This document shows, one piece after another, positions 36,098 to 44,640 of a DNA stretch of 64,000 nucleotides (position 1 is its first letter; every line of letters starts with the position of its first letter). Position numbers and translations under genes: made by a program. The notes beneath the pieces are model-generated. The model saw only the letters and a program-made list of their open reading frames with translations, was not told the origin of the DNA and did not search any database. This DNA is from a virus, in the IMG/VR virus record IMGVR_UViG_3300031857_013798, positions 186,001 to 250,000 of that record. One strand, written 5' to 3'.

Positions 36098-36994
36098 ATG
36101 ACACTAATTGCAAAACCCGCACCTAAGGTAAACTACCTTAACAATCGTGACATTTTAAAAGAAATACACCTGAGCAAAAACACCTACTGTTGTTATCGTG
36201 ATCCAGCAATTGATCACCAATACGACATAATTTTGCCCAGTCTAGACAAAATCAATCAGCGCACCATTGTTGAAGCTCGCAGAAATCGAGCAGATCGTAT
36301 CAAACGTGAAACTGGTGAAGTGATTGATCAAAAGAAGATCCCCAACACAGATCTTGTGTTTAGAATCACCTGCTGGGAACACATACCCATGGCACCCAAA
36401 AAAGTTACCAAAGCCGCTGCCAAGAAAAAGAAACTGGAAGACATACTTGATTTGGATGATGTGTCAGAAGATCCGCTGGCAGATTTAATAGATGAACCTG
36501 TGCTAGACCCCACACATGTGCGTGTGAATTTTCCCCCGTTTTTTCACTACAGACTTGACGAGCAAAAGGTACCGTTTTTGGTGGGCAAGAGTCATTGGCG
36601 TGGCGATTTGGCCACAGGAGAGTTTTCAAAGGATCACGGCAACATGACCAAGAAGCTGGCCATGATGTTTATGAAACTGTGTGAACGCTATGCCACTCGT
36701 TCCAACTGGCGTGGCTACACCTACAACGAGGAAATGCGTGGACAAGCTCTACTTCAACTTAGTCAAATTGGTTTACAATTTGACGAATCTAAATCGCAAA
36801 ACCCCTTTGCTTACTATACCGCTGCTATCACTAATAGCTTTACACGGATTCTTAACATTGAAAAGAAAAATCAAAATATCAGAGATGACATCCTGGAGAT
36901 GAACGGCTTGAACCCATCGTGGACTAGACAGAACTCCGGCAAAGCTGGCATGGCTGCCATGTCCGGACCGGTTGTATCTAGTCTGGATCAGTAG
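36098..36994 (+). CDS. gp55: Late transcription sigma factor gp55-like
   Basis: 298 aa, longer than T4 gp55 (185 aa) owing to an N-terminal Lys/Arg-rich extension of about 130 residues that includes APKKVTKAAAKKKKLEDIL. The C-terminal half carries the gp55 core: MTKKLAMMFMKLCERYATRSNWRGYTYNEEM, then NPFAYYTAAITNSFTRILN and EKKNQNIRDDILEMNG, the last being typical of phage late sigma. It would replace host sigma70 on RNA polymerase and recognise TATAAATA boxes, which occur upstream of the structural genes here. The sigma70 promoter upstream would allow its expression before late time. Start chosen at the first ATG after GGAGA. Confidence 0.9.
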   Translation: MTLIAKPAPKVNYLNNRDILKEIHLSKNTYCCYRDPAIDHQYDIILPSLDKINQRTIVEARRNRADRIKRETGEVIDQKKIPNTDLVFRITCWEHIPMAPKKVTKAAAKKKKLEDILDLDDVSEDPLADLIDEPVLDPTHVRVNFPPFFHYRLDEQKVPFLVGKSHWRGDLATGEFSKDHGNMTKKLAMMFMKLCERYATRSNWRGYTYNEEMRGQALLQLSQIGLQFDESKSQNPFAYYTAAITNSFTRILNIEKKNQNIRDDILEMNGLNPSWTRQNSGKAGMAAMSGPVVSSLDQ

Positions 36995-37006
36995 TATACT
37001 AGCAGG

Positions 37007-38023
37007 ATGACTAATCTATTCCGCAAAGCCGCAATCTTCACTGACATACATTTTGGACTCAAAAGCAATTCAACTCTGCACAATGAAGATTGTTTGGCCT
37101 TTGTAAAATGGGCCACTGCTAAGGCCAAAGAGGAAGGGTGCGAAACTGCCATGTTTCTGGGTGACTGGCACAACAATCGAGCCAGCCTAAATATTGTTAC
37201 CCTAAACTATAGCCTTCGATCATTAGAGCACCTAAATGCTAATTTTGACCGTGTGTATTTTATACCTGGGAATCACGATCTTTATTATCGCGACAAGCGT
37301 GATATTCAGAGCGTGGAGTGGGCACGTCATCTCCCCAATGTGGAAATATGTAACGATTGGTTTAGTAGCGGTGACGTCGTTATTGCTCCTTGGCTTTGCG
37401 GCGATGACCATAAACGTATTCCTAAACTAACTGGCAAGTACATGTTTGGACACTTTGAACTGCCCGGCTACTTGATGAATGCCATGGTAGAGATGCCAGA
37501 CCATGGCGAAGTGCGCAGAGAAGACTTTGAGAATTTTGAACATGTATTCACCGGACACTTCCACAAGCGACAGACTAAAAAGAATATTACCTACATCGGT
37601 AATGCGTTCCCTCATAATTATGCAGATGCTGGTGACGACGAACGAGGACTTACTATATTGGAGTGGGGAGCAGCGCCTGTTTTTCATGCTTGGCCTGCTC
37701 AACCGACGTATAGAGTATACGGACTCGCCAACCTTATTGACAACGCTCCGGCTCTTCTTAAGCCCAAAATGCATGTGCGTGTTGGACTAGACATTGAGAT
37801 TTCATATGAAGAAGCCAACTTCATCAAAGAAACGTTTGTGAAAGACTACGACCTACGTGAGATGTCGCTTATTCCAAACAAAAACTCAGATGTAGACACA
37901 GATATGGCGCCAGGCGAGATTAAATTTGAGTCAGTGGATCAAATTGTCACAGACCAACTCACTAACATTGAATCAGAATTCTACGACAACAAGTTACTGT
38001 TAAAGATTTATCAAAACTTATGA
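37007..38023 (+). CDS. gp47: Recombination endonuclease subunit gp47 (SbcD/Mre11-like)
   Basis: 338 aa, T4 gp47 length. The metallophosphatase motifs appear in order: TDIHFGL (D-x-H) near residue 12, FLGDWHNN near 50, PGNHDLYY near 88, GHFELPG near 148 and TGHFHKR near 183. With gp46 it forms the Mre11-Rad50-like nuclease that resects DNA ends for recombination-dependent replication. The gene starts 12 bases after gp55 and overlaps gp46 (ATGA). Confidence 0.95.
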   Translation: MTNLFRKAAIFTDIHFGLKSNSTLHNEDCLAFVKWATAKAKEEGCETAMFLGDWHNNRASLNIVTLNYSLRSLEHLNANFDRVYFIPGNHDLYYRDKRDIQSVEWARHLPNVEICNDWFSSGDVVIAPWLCGDDHKRIPKLTGKYMFGHFELPGYLMNAMVEMPDHGEVRREDFENFEHVFTGHFHKRQTKKNITYIGNAFPHNYADAGDDERGLTILEWGAAPVFHAWPAQPTYRVYGLANLIDNAPALLKPKMHVRVGLDIEISYEEANFIKETFVKDYDLREMSLIPNKNSDVDTDMAPGEIKFESVDQIVTDQLTNIESEFYDNKLLLKIYQNL

Positions 38024-40101
38024 TACAAATACGAAATCTCACTGTTAAAAACTTCATGAGTGTAGGCGCAGCCACACAGGCCATTGACTTTGACCGCAAT
38101 GATCTTACACTGGTGCTGGGTGAAAACTTAGACTTGGGTGGCGATGGATCGAGAAACGGCACAGGTAAGACCACAATCATCAATGCACTAAGTTATGCAT
38201 TATATGGCCAAGCACTGTCAAACATCCGCAAAGACAATCTAGTAAACAAAACCAATGCCAAACACATGTTGGTCAGCTTAGACTTTCATATCAACGGCAC
38301 AGACTACAAAATTGAACGTGGGCGCAAACCCAACGTACTCAAGTTCTATGTAAACAACGAACACAAGGCCGCAGAGGATGAGGCACAGGGAGATTCAAGA
38401 GAGACACAAGACGCCATAGAGCGTATTATTGGCATGAGCCATGACATGTTCAAACATGTGCTGGCGCTGAACACCTACACAGAACCGTTTCTAAGTTTGA
38501 AGGCCAATGACCAGCGCACAATCATTGAGCAGTTGTTAGGTATTACCTTGTTGAGTGAACGTGCGGACCGCATCAAAGAACTCAACCGACAAACCAAAGA
38601 TGCTATCCAGTCTGAAGAGTTTAGAATTCGTGCTGTGCAAGAAGCCAACAAACGCATCGAAGAACAGATTGAGAGTCTAAAGCGTAGGCAAGTGCTTTGG
38701 CAAAAGAAGTACGACAGTGACGTGGCTTATCTAGTTGGTCAGTATGACGATCTAGCAAAGATTGATATTGAACTAGAACTGCTGGCTCACAAAGATCTAG
38801 CTGTGTGGTCTGCAAGAAAACAACAACAAGATGCATATACTGCTCTTGTTGGTCGACAAACTGCTTGGAAACAAAAACAACACAAAGACATTGGTGAGCT
38901 AGAATCAACCTACAACAAACTCAGTCATATCGACATCTTGGCAGAACTTCAAGCACACACAGATTTGGCTGCTTACATTCAAAAAGCCAAAGACATTACA
39001 GACTTAGAAAAATACATTGCTCGATGTGTAGCAGACGAGGCCAAAGAACAAAAGGTCATCAACAAACTCAAAGCCGAAATTGAAGAATTAAAAAATCACA
39101 AGTGCTATGCTTGCGGGCAAGACTTCCATGATACCAATCACGAAACAGTATTGGCAACAAAAGAAAAGGCCTTGCAAGAGGCAGCACTACAAGCATTGTC
39201 TATCAATACTCAGTGGATGGAAAATACAGATGCGTTAACCGCATTGGGCGAGTTGGGTGCCAAACCCACAACACACTACCAAACAGAAACAGAAGCTATT
39301 CGACATTCTAGTGAGTTGGAAAACATTCAACACAAGATTGATGCCAAACGTGCAGAAACAGATCCCTATGCTGAACAGTTAGCAGAACACACACCTGTAG
39401 AAGTTGGCACACAACCTGTCACACATTATGATACCGAAACACAGGCAATCGATCATCGCAGTCGCATGAACACCCTGCTGACACAGATCAATGGCAAAGC
39501 ACTAGAGACCGATCCGTATACAGAACAAATTACCGAAATGCAACAACAGGCCCTACAGGTTGTGAGTTACGATCACTTAAACGAACTTACTAGAGTGCAA
39601 GACCATCAGGACTTCTTGCTCAAACTTTTGACCTCAAAAGACTCGTTTGTGCGTAAGAAGATTATTGAACAGAACTTGAGCTATTTGAATCAACGTCTCA
39701 CACACTACTTGGATAGAATTGGCTTACCACACACAGTGAAGTTCATGAACGACTTGACAGTGAGCATTGAAGAACTGGGTCGTGAACTGGATTTTGACAA
39801 CTTGAGTCGTGGCGAACGCAATCGATTGATCTTAAGCATGAGCTGGGCATTCCGTGATGTTTGGGAAAGTTTGTACTCGCCCATCAACTTGTTGTTTATT
39901 GACGAGATGATTGACAACGGGTTGGACACACAAGGTGTGGAAAATGCACTAGGCCTGTTGAAGAAGATGAGTCGCGAACGCCACAAGTCAATCTGGCTGG
40001 TTAGTCATAGAGATGAACTTACTAGCAGAGTTGAAAACATTCTCAAAGTGATCAAAGAGAATGGCTTTACCAGCTACAACACAGATATAGAAGTGGCATG
40101 A
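38020..40101 (+). CDS. gp46: Recombination endonuclease ATPase gp46 (SbcC/Rad50-like)
   Basis: 693 aa. Walker A GSRNGTGKTTIINAL is near residue 50. Long heptad-rich coiled coils flank a zinc-hook CYAC motif (Cys362 and Cys365). The signature NLSRGERNRLILSMS and Walker B NLLFIDEMIDNGLD lie near 590-640, followed by a SHRDE switch. These are the ABC-ATPase features of the Rad50 family; two subunits dimerise through the hook and clamp DNA. Its stop overlaps the start of the next gene, a radical SAM enzyme (ATGA), so both would be made from the same transcript. Confidence 0.95.
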   Translation: MIQIRNLTVKNFMSVGAATQAIDFDRNDLTLVLGENLDLGGDGSRNGTGKTTIINALSYALYGQALSNIRKDNLVNKTNAKHMLVSLDFHINGTDYKIERGRKPNVLKFYVNNEHKAAEDEAQGDSRETQDAIERIIGMSHDMFKHVLALNTYTEPFLSLKANDQRTIIEQLLGITLLSERADRIKELNRQTKDAIQSEEFRIRAVQEANKRIEEQIESLKRRQVLWQKKYDSDVAYLVGQYDDLAKIDIELELLAHKDLAVWSARKQQQDAYTALVGRQTAWKQKQHKDIGELESTYNKLSHIDILAELQAHTDLAAYIQKAKDITDLEKYIARCVADEAKEQKVINKLKAEIEELKNHKCYACGQDFHDTNHETVLATKEKALQEAALQALSINTQWMENTDALTALGELGAKPTTHYQTETEAIRHSSELENIQHKIDAKRAETDPYAEQLAEHTPVEVGTQPVTHYDTETQAIDHRSRMNTLLTQINGKALETDPYTEQITEMQQQALQVVSYDHLNELTRVQDHQDFLLKLLTSKDSFVRKKIIEQNLSYLNQRLTHYLDRIGLPHTVKFMNDLTVSIEELGRELDFDNLSRGERNRLILSMSWAFRDVWESLYSPINLLFIDEMIDNGLDTQGVENALGLLKKMSRERHKSIWLVSHRDELTSRVENILKVIKENGFTSYNTDIEVA

Positions 40102-41579
40102 CTGATGTTTTGATTTTAAGTATACCACGTTTGAGTGCCACTCGGCCTCAAAGTGCCTGTGGCATACTCAAATCAATTTGCAATCGTGCGGGCGTTACTT
40201 CAAAAGTTTTTGATATTAATTTGGACTTTTATCAAAATTTTAAATCTTCTAATCCGTCAACTGCCAATGCCATTGATCAATATTGGATACAATGGAACAA
40301 AAATCTGTTGCCTGAGGAGAAAACAACTTACTCTAGTTGGTTGCAAGCATGGGTTGAAAAATTAATGGCTTTTGATTGCAAGATCATTGCAGTAAGTGTA
40401 TTCAGTTGGGAAAGTCAACGATTTTGTCTTGACTTTTTTCCATTGTTGCGTAAAAATTTTACAGGCACAATCATTGTAGGCGGACAAGGTCTTATCAATG
40501 AACAAAACGGTAGCTTTAGTACCAAGATGCATTTTGCACACAAGTTAAAAAATCAAGGACTAATTGATCATTGGATTGCTGGAGAAGCTGAAAACAGTTT
40601 TTACAATTTTTTAACTGGTAGCAATGTACCTGGATTAGACAGTGATGTGTTGGTCAATGATGTTGATCTTGATACTAACAACATCGCAGATTATAGTGAC
40701 TTTGCAATAGAACAATATGTAACTGCCTACCCCGGCGGGGTATTGCCAATTGAAAGCAGTCGTGGATGTGTTAGAAGCTGTGCGTTTTGTGACATCCCCA
40801 CACATGCTGGAGGATATAGATACAAAAACGGAAAGGTACTAGCTAATGAAATGATTGGCTATTACCAACAGTATGGTGTGCGTAACTTTTATTTTAACGA
40901 TGCGTTGATGAACGGCAGCGTCAAAGATTTTAAACTATTTTTGAACTGCATCATTGAGTTTTATCAACAAAACAATTTACCTGACAGATTCTTTACATTC
41001 AGTGGTTATTGGATTGTGCGAAGTGAAACTCAATTCAAAGAGCACAATTTTGAACTGCTAAGTCGTGCCGGAGGAGAAATGTTTGAAACTGGAGTTGAGA
41101 CTGGTAGCGAACGTTTGCGAAACATCATGAACAAGGGATTTTCAAACGCAGATCTTGAGTTTAACATACAGCAGTTCAGCAAGTACAAAATGAAATTCTT
41201 CTTGTTGTTGCTGGTAGGGTTTCCAAATGAAACACAAACCGACTTTGAAGAGACCAAGAACTTGCTACGACGCTGGCAGAAATATGTTGCACTAGGAACT
41301 ATTATTGGATGCAACTTAGGCACAGGATTGACAGTAGAACAAGGAACACCTATGTTTGATAATCCTGCAAAATTTAACATTGTTCCAATCAAGGGCGACA
41401 CCGCCAAAGGCATCAATTGGATTTGTACCACAACACCTGAACTTGACTATGCAGAACGTGTGCGTCGACGCATTGAACTGCACAAGTTGGCCGAAGATCT
41501 GGGATATACTATCTGGAAAGGTGATGATCACTTGAGTATTATCAAAGATCGATATCTTACGGAGTTGGCCAATGTCTGA
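40098..41579 (+). CDS. B12-binding-type radical SAM enzyme
   Basis: 493 aa. Residues about 1-180 resemble a cobalamin-binding domain-like Rossmann region: DVLILSIPRLSATRPQSACG, then KIIAVSVFSWES and GTIIVGGQG. The classical DxHxxG cobalamin motif is absent, so B12 binding is unproven. The radical SAM cluster motif is C224-x3-C228-x2-C231 (GCVRSCAFC), followed by FETGVETGSERLRN near residue 330. Such enzymes cleave S-adenosylmethionine to make the 5'-deoxyadenosyl radical and modify lipids, nucleotides or peptides; substrate unknown. Translationally coupled to gp46 and overlapping the next gene by 8 bases. Confidence 0.8.
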   Translation: MTDVLILSIPRLSATRPQSACGILKSICNRAGVTSKVFDINLDFYQNFKSSNPSTANAIDQYWIQWNKNLLPEEKTTYSSWLQAWVEKLMAFDCKIIAVSVFSWESQRFCLDFFPLLRKNFTGTIIVGGQGLINEQNGSFSTKMHFAHKLKNQGLIDHWIAGEAENSFYNFLTGSNVPGLDSDVLVNDVDLDTNNIADYSDFAIEQYVTAYPGGVLPIESSRGCVRSCAFCDIPTHAGGYRYKNGKVLANEMIGYYQQYGVRNFYFNDALMNGSVKDFKLFLNCIIEFYQQNNLPDRFFTFSGYWIVRSETQFKEHNFELLSRAGGEMFETGVETGSERLRNIMNKGFSNADLEFNIQQFSKYKMKFFLLLLVGFPNETQTDFEETKNLLRRWQKYVALGTIIGCNLGTGLTVEQGTPMFDNPAKFNIVPIKGDTAKGINWICTTTPELDYAERVRRRIELHKLAEDLGYTIWKGDDHLSIIKDRYLTELANV

Positions 41580-42066
41580 ATTTTTGTTTGAGTTTGATTA
41601 CGATGATTATTTTGGTATCCCTACAGTCAAAATTTTTATTGATCAACAATGCTTGTATCAAGACACAGTGAAAAAACAAATTGTTGTGAACACAGAGTTA
41701 GTGCCAGGTACTCACACATTGACTATAGAACACTTTGGTAAGCATGCCTGGAAACATCAGAATGCCGAACATGATCGTCATATTGAATTAAAATCTATTG
41801 TGGTCGACGGAGTAGATTTAGATCATCATGAACATTGCATGCTAACGCATCAAGGACGTTGGTACCCAGATTACAGTTTGGAGTGCATTACGCCATGTCA
41901 TTGGTTGGGCAACAACGGTACATGGATTTTGAATTTTGATGCGCCAGTATTGAATTGGATTATTAAAACAATCAATCCTGCAGGCGTGAGTCCAGAACAA
42001 ACACTGGATCGCAGTGGCAATGACATACTCAAAGACACTTTGGACTTTTTTAAAATAAATGTTTGA
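41572..42066 (+). CDS. Unknown 164-aa protein between two radical SAM genes
   Basis: MSEFLFEFDYDDYFGIPTV begins a mostly beta-strand protein with several His residues (HFGKHAWKHQNAEHDRHIE, then DHHEHC) and a segment GNNGTWILNFDAPVLNW. The repeated hydrophobic strands suggest a beta-sandwich carbohydrate-binding-like fold, but no established family is recognised. It overlaps both neighbours by 8 bases, so it is almost certainly co-translated with the radical SAM enzymes and could be their substrate, partner or carrier. His-rich segments might bind metal. Confidence 0.75.
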   Translation: MSEFLFEFDYDDYFGIPTVKIFIDQQCLYQDTVKKQIVVNTELVPGTHTLTIEHFGKHAWKHQNAEHDRHIELKSIVVDGVDLDHHEHCMLTHQGRWYPDYSLECITPCHWLGNNGTWILNFDAPVLNWIIKTINPAGVSPEQTLDRSGNDILKDTLDFFKINV

Positions 42067-43147
42067 TTATAAAACTATTGACGAGTATCAGATAGAGATC
42101 ACCAGCTATTGTAATGCTGCCTGTCCCCAGTGTCCTCGCAACCTCAACGGACATGGTATCAATCCTTACATGCCGTTAACACACTTATCACGTGAAGTAA
42201 TTGACCGTGCATTCTCTGAAGAATTGTGCAGTAGATTACGTCAAGTATTCTTTTGCGGCAGTTATGGCGATCCCATCATGCATCCAGACTTTTTAGACAT
42301 ACTACGTGACTTTAGAAAGAAAGCTCCTACACTTTGGTTATACTTCCATACCAATGGCGGAGTACACGATCCTGATTACTGGGCAGAAGTTTCTAGTATC
42401 ATGAACGGCTACGGACAAATTGACTTTGGTATTGACGGACTAGAAGATACTTTACATTTGTATAGAAAAAATGTAAAATACAACAAAGTTATTGAAAACG
42501 CCGCTGCGTTTATAAATGCTGGAGGACGAGCACAATGGAACTATATTGTATTCAAACACAACGAGCACCAAGTTGAGCAGGCCAAACAACTGGCCAGCAG
42601 TATGAAATTTTTTAACATACTAATTCGAAACACTGGTAGATTTTTGAATCACACCACCCTGGAAGAGATGCCTGTGTGGCCAGTGGCCAAAAGTGACTAT
42701 GTACTTGAACCACCTAGTGATGCACAGTACAAGAATCGCAGTATGACATTTTTACCTGAGTTAAAAAAGCAACAGAACTACTTTGCTACTACTACTATCA
42801 AATGTGATGCCTTGCAAGGACGCAAAGTAGCTATCAACGCCGAAGGTGTTGTATTACCATGCAACTTTTTCAATCACAATTTGTATGATGCAAGATTTTA
42901 TGATGGATCAATGCCAGGAGCAAATGCATTAAGTCAGCCCGGTGGTCGCAATCAAGTACGAGACTTTTTGTTGTGTTACGGATTAGATAATCTCAACATT
43001 CATAACAATAGCCTCGAAGGTGTTTTTGAAAATCCCATGTGGAGTGATTTAGTTGAATCGTTTACTCGTGATCGATTGTTTGAATGTGCTATGACATGCG
43101 GTGAAAAATTTACAAAAGTTTGGGATCAAGGAGGAAGCAAAAGATGA
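42059..43147 (+). CDS. Radical SAM enzyme with SPASM-like C-terminus
   Basis: 362 aa. The cluster motif C18-x3-C22-x2-C25 (YCNAACPQC) lies at the N-terminus, followed by DFGIDGLEDTLHLYRKN near residues 120-140. The C-terminal part has CDALQGRKVAINAEG then a Cys in VVLPCNFF (a C-x13-G-x4-C pattern) and a final ECAMTCGEKF, resembling a SPASM or twitch auxiliary-cluster domain. These enzymes usually modify peptides or proteins, sometimes sugars. The adjacent unknown 164-aa protein is a candidate partner. Overlaps the SDR gene start (ATGA). Confidence 0.85.
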   Translation: MFDYKTIDEYQIEITSYCNAACPQCPRNLNGHGINPYMPLTHLSREVIDRAFSEELCSRLRQVFFCGSYGDPIMHPDFLDILRDFRKKAPTLWLYFHTNGGVHDPDYWAEVSSIMNGYGQIDFGIDGLEDTLHLYRKNVKYNKVIENAAAFINAGGRAQWNYIVFKHNEHQVEQAKQLASSMKFFNILIRNTGRFLNHTTLEEMPVWPVAKSDYVLEPPSDAQYKNRSMTFLPELKKQQNYFATTTIKCDALQGRKVAINAEGVVLPCNFFNHNLYDARFYDGSMPGANALSQPGGRNQVRDFLLCYGLDNLNIHNNSLEGVFENPMWSDLVESFTRDRLFECAMTCGEKFTKVWDQGGSKR

Positions 43148-43734
43148 AAATGTTAGTTACAGGCGGTAACCGAGGACTGGGGCAACACCTAGTGGATGTG
43201 TTTGGTGCTGACAGTGTCAGCAGATCCACAAACTTGGATATCACTGATGACCAAGCAGTCAAATTGATTGCTCAACAAAGTTTGAATTATGATGTGTTTG
43301 TAAACAATGCATTTGATGGGCCACCACAAGAAGCCTGGGCCAACTTTGCACAAACAAACTTGTACATGGCAGTATACGACAAGTGGAAAAACGCTGGCAA
43401 AAGTGGGCACATCTTTAATATTGGATCAGTGGGCGAGCATCATATTGTTGCTGCTGAGCCTAGATTTGAAACGTACCGCGTGGCCAAGGCGGCACTGGCA
43501 CATGCCAGCAGGCAGGGCACCCAGTCATTCAAACAAAATCTGGTGCAGTTCAGAACCACGCTAATCACACCTGATCGCTTGGACACAGAACTAAGTCGTG
43601 GACGGCCCACCTGGACAGGAAACGGCATTAATTTAAAAGATATTAGCAATTTTATAACATACGCTATCTCTGTTGGTCCAAACACAGTGATAGAAGAGGC
43701 AACTTTTTACGTAAACTTTGATCATAAATCATAA
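43144..43734 (+). CDS. Short-chain dehydrogenase/reductase (SDR)
   Basis: The preferred start is the ATG at 43144, overlapping the upstream TGA (ATGA); a frame open from 43120 is less likely. 196 aa. The Rossmann glycine motif TGGNRGLGQ is at the N-terminus, NNAF takes the place of the usual NNAG, the catalytic Ser is in NIGSVGEH and the YRVAKAAL motif (Y-x-x-x-K) follows about 20 residues later. It would use NAD(P)H to oxidise or reduce a small molecule. It is the last gene of the radical SAM set, which points to sugar-nucleotide or cofactor modification (inference). Confidence 0.85.
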   Translation: MKMLVTGGNRGLGQHLVDVFGADSVSRSTNLDITDDQAVKLIAQQSLNYDVFVNNAFDGPPQEAWANFAQTNLYMAVYDKWKNAGKSGHIFNIGSVGEHHIVAAEPRFETYRVAKAALAHASRQGTQSFKQNLVQFRTTLITPDRLDTELSRGRPTWTGNGINLKDISNFITYAISVGPNTVIEEATFYVNFDHKS

Positions 43735-43767
43735 CTATAACACGAAAGGCAAACCCACTAAACGCAC

Positions 43768-44196
43768 ATGACATGGCTACATCAAGACACCCCAGTTGAG
43801 ACTCTGCCCGAAGAATGTGTAGGTTTTGTTTATCTAATCACAAATAATCTATCTGGACGCAAGTACATAGGCAAAAAATTAGCAAAATTTAGCAAAACAA
43901 CATACAAAATAGTCAAACAAAAGAACGGCACAAAGAAGCGGAAGAAGATACGATCAAAGATTGATTCAGATTGGAGAGAGTACTACGGGTCAAGCCCAGA
44001 ATTAACCGCAGACGTAATCACTTTAGGCACCGAAAACTTTACCAGAGAAATACTTTACTATTGTAAATCAAAATCAGAATGTTCGTACATTGAAGCAAGA
44101 GAACAGTTCACAAGAAAAGTATTGGAATCAACAGATTATTATAACGGCCATATTCAAGTTCGTGTGCATGGCTCACACATCGTAGGAAAATTATGA
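43768..44196 (+). CDS. GIY-YIG-like nuclease-fold protein
   Basis: 142 aa. GFVYLITNNLSGRKYIGKK near residues 18-36 is a GIY-YIG-type sequence (VYLIT ... KYIGKK), followed by a basic linker NGTKKRKKIRSK and WREYYGSS. The family fold is that of the GIY-YIG nucleases, and small homologues are widespread in T4-like cyanophages (from memory). No HNH, LAGLIDADG or intron-maturase part is present. It could be a free-standing homing-type nuclease associated with the group I-like RNA downstream, but a structural or repair role is equally possible. Overlaps the next gene by 4 bases. Confidence 0.7.
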   Translation: MTWLHQDTPVETLPEECVGFVYLITNNLSGRKYIGKKLAKFSKTTYKIVKQKNGTKKRKKIRSKIDSDWREYYGSSPELTADVITLGTENFTREILYYCKSKSECSYIEAREQFTRKVLESTDYYNGHIQVRVHGSHIVGKL

Positions 44197-44459
44197 CTAA
44201 ACTTGACTACAGTAAAACTAACAAAAGCGACACTGGCTTTTTGAATGATCCGTATTGGACTAATCCAAAGACAGGATTTGATAAAGCATGGCACGAACAA
44301 CGAAAAAAACTCAGGCAACAATTAGGCATACACGAAAATCATGAATGGGAAATAGTCAACAAACCTACCGGACCGCATGCAGGCAAAATAGTTTGCAACA
44401 CTTGCGGTGGAAAATTTGTTAATTGGATTCCAAAAGGTTATATTTTACCTAACACTTAA
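44193..44459 (+). CDS. Small CxxC protein, last gene before group I-like RNA
   Basis: 88 aa: N-terminus MTKLDYSKTNKSDTGFLND, a helical DKAWHEQRKKLRQQLGI, and a C-terminal strand with one CxxC (KIVCNTCGGKF) followed by WIPKGY. One CxxC pair only, so a zinc site would need another ligand or a dimer. Coupled to the GIY-YIG-like gene (ATGA). Its stop (TAA at 44457-44459) lies one base before the group I-like core, so this could be the 5' exon. Function unknown. Confidence 0.7.
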   Translation: MTKLDYSKTNKSDTGFLNDPYWTNPKTGFDKAWHEQRKKLRQQLGIHENHEWEIVNKPTGPHAGKIVCNTCGGKFVNWIPKGYILPNT

Positions 44460-44460
44460 G

Positions 44461-44640
44461 GTTGGCGGGCCAGTTTGTAATACCGCTGTGGAAAAACCGG
44501 GGAATAACCGGACACGTGACATATTGAGGCACTCCCGTCAGTAAATCTGACTATCCTGAAAAATTGGAAGTGAGTCTGAGGCTAGAACAATAGGGCCGAC
44601 GCATTGATATAGTATGAATGTTAGCATACGAGAACACCGG
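44461..44640 (+). ncRNA. Group I intron-like ribozyme core (td-like IA type)
   Basis: No ORF covers this stretch. In order: P4 CGGGG (44498-44502) pairs with TCCCG (44533-44537); P5 AATA/TATT (44503-44506 with 44522-44525); a short P6 hairpin TCAG/CTGA; P7 ACTAT (44550-44554) pairs with ATAGT (44609-44613); P8 CAAT/ATTG; and a P9-like TATG/CATA at 44613-44628. GACTATCC, AAGTGA and GATATAGT occur with the order and approximate spacing of the td intron of T4, as I recall it. P1 and P3 are weak: no convincing 5' splice site or downstream exon was found. It may be an intron with short exons, a remnant, or a free-standing ribozyme. Confidence 0.5.

Noticed and set aside
43120-43143. Upstream in-frame start (MGSRRKQK) for the SDR
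   Set aside because: The ATG at 43144 overlaps the previous stop (ATGA), as at other junctions, and starts just before the Rossmann strand; the upstream extension overlaps the preceding coding end and is all basic.
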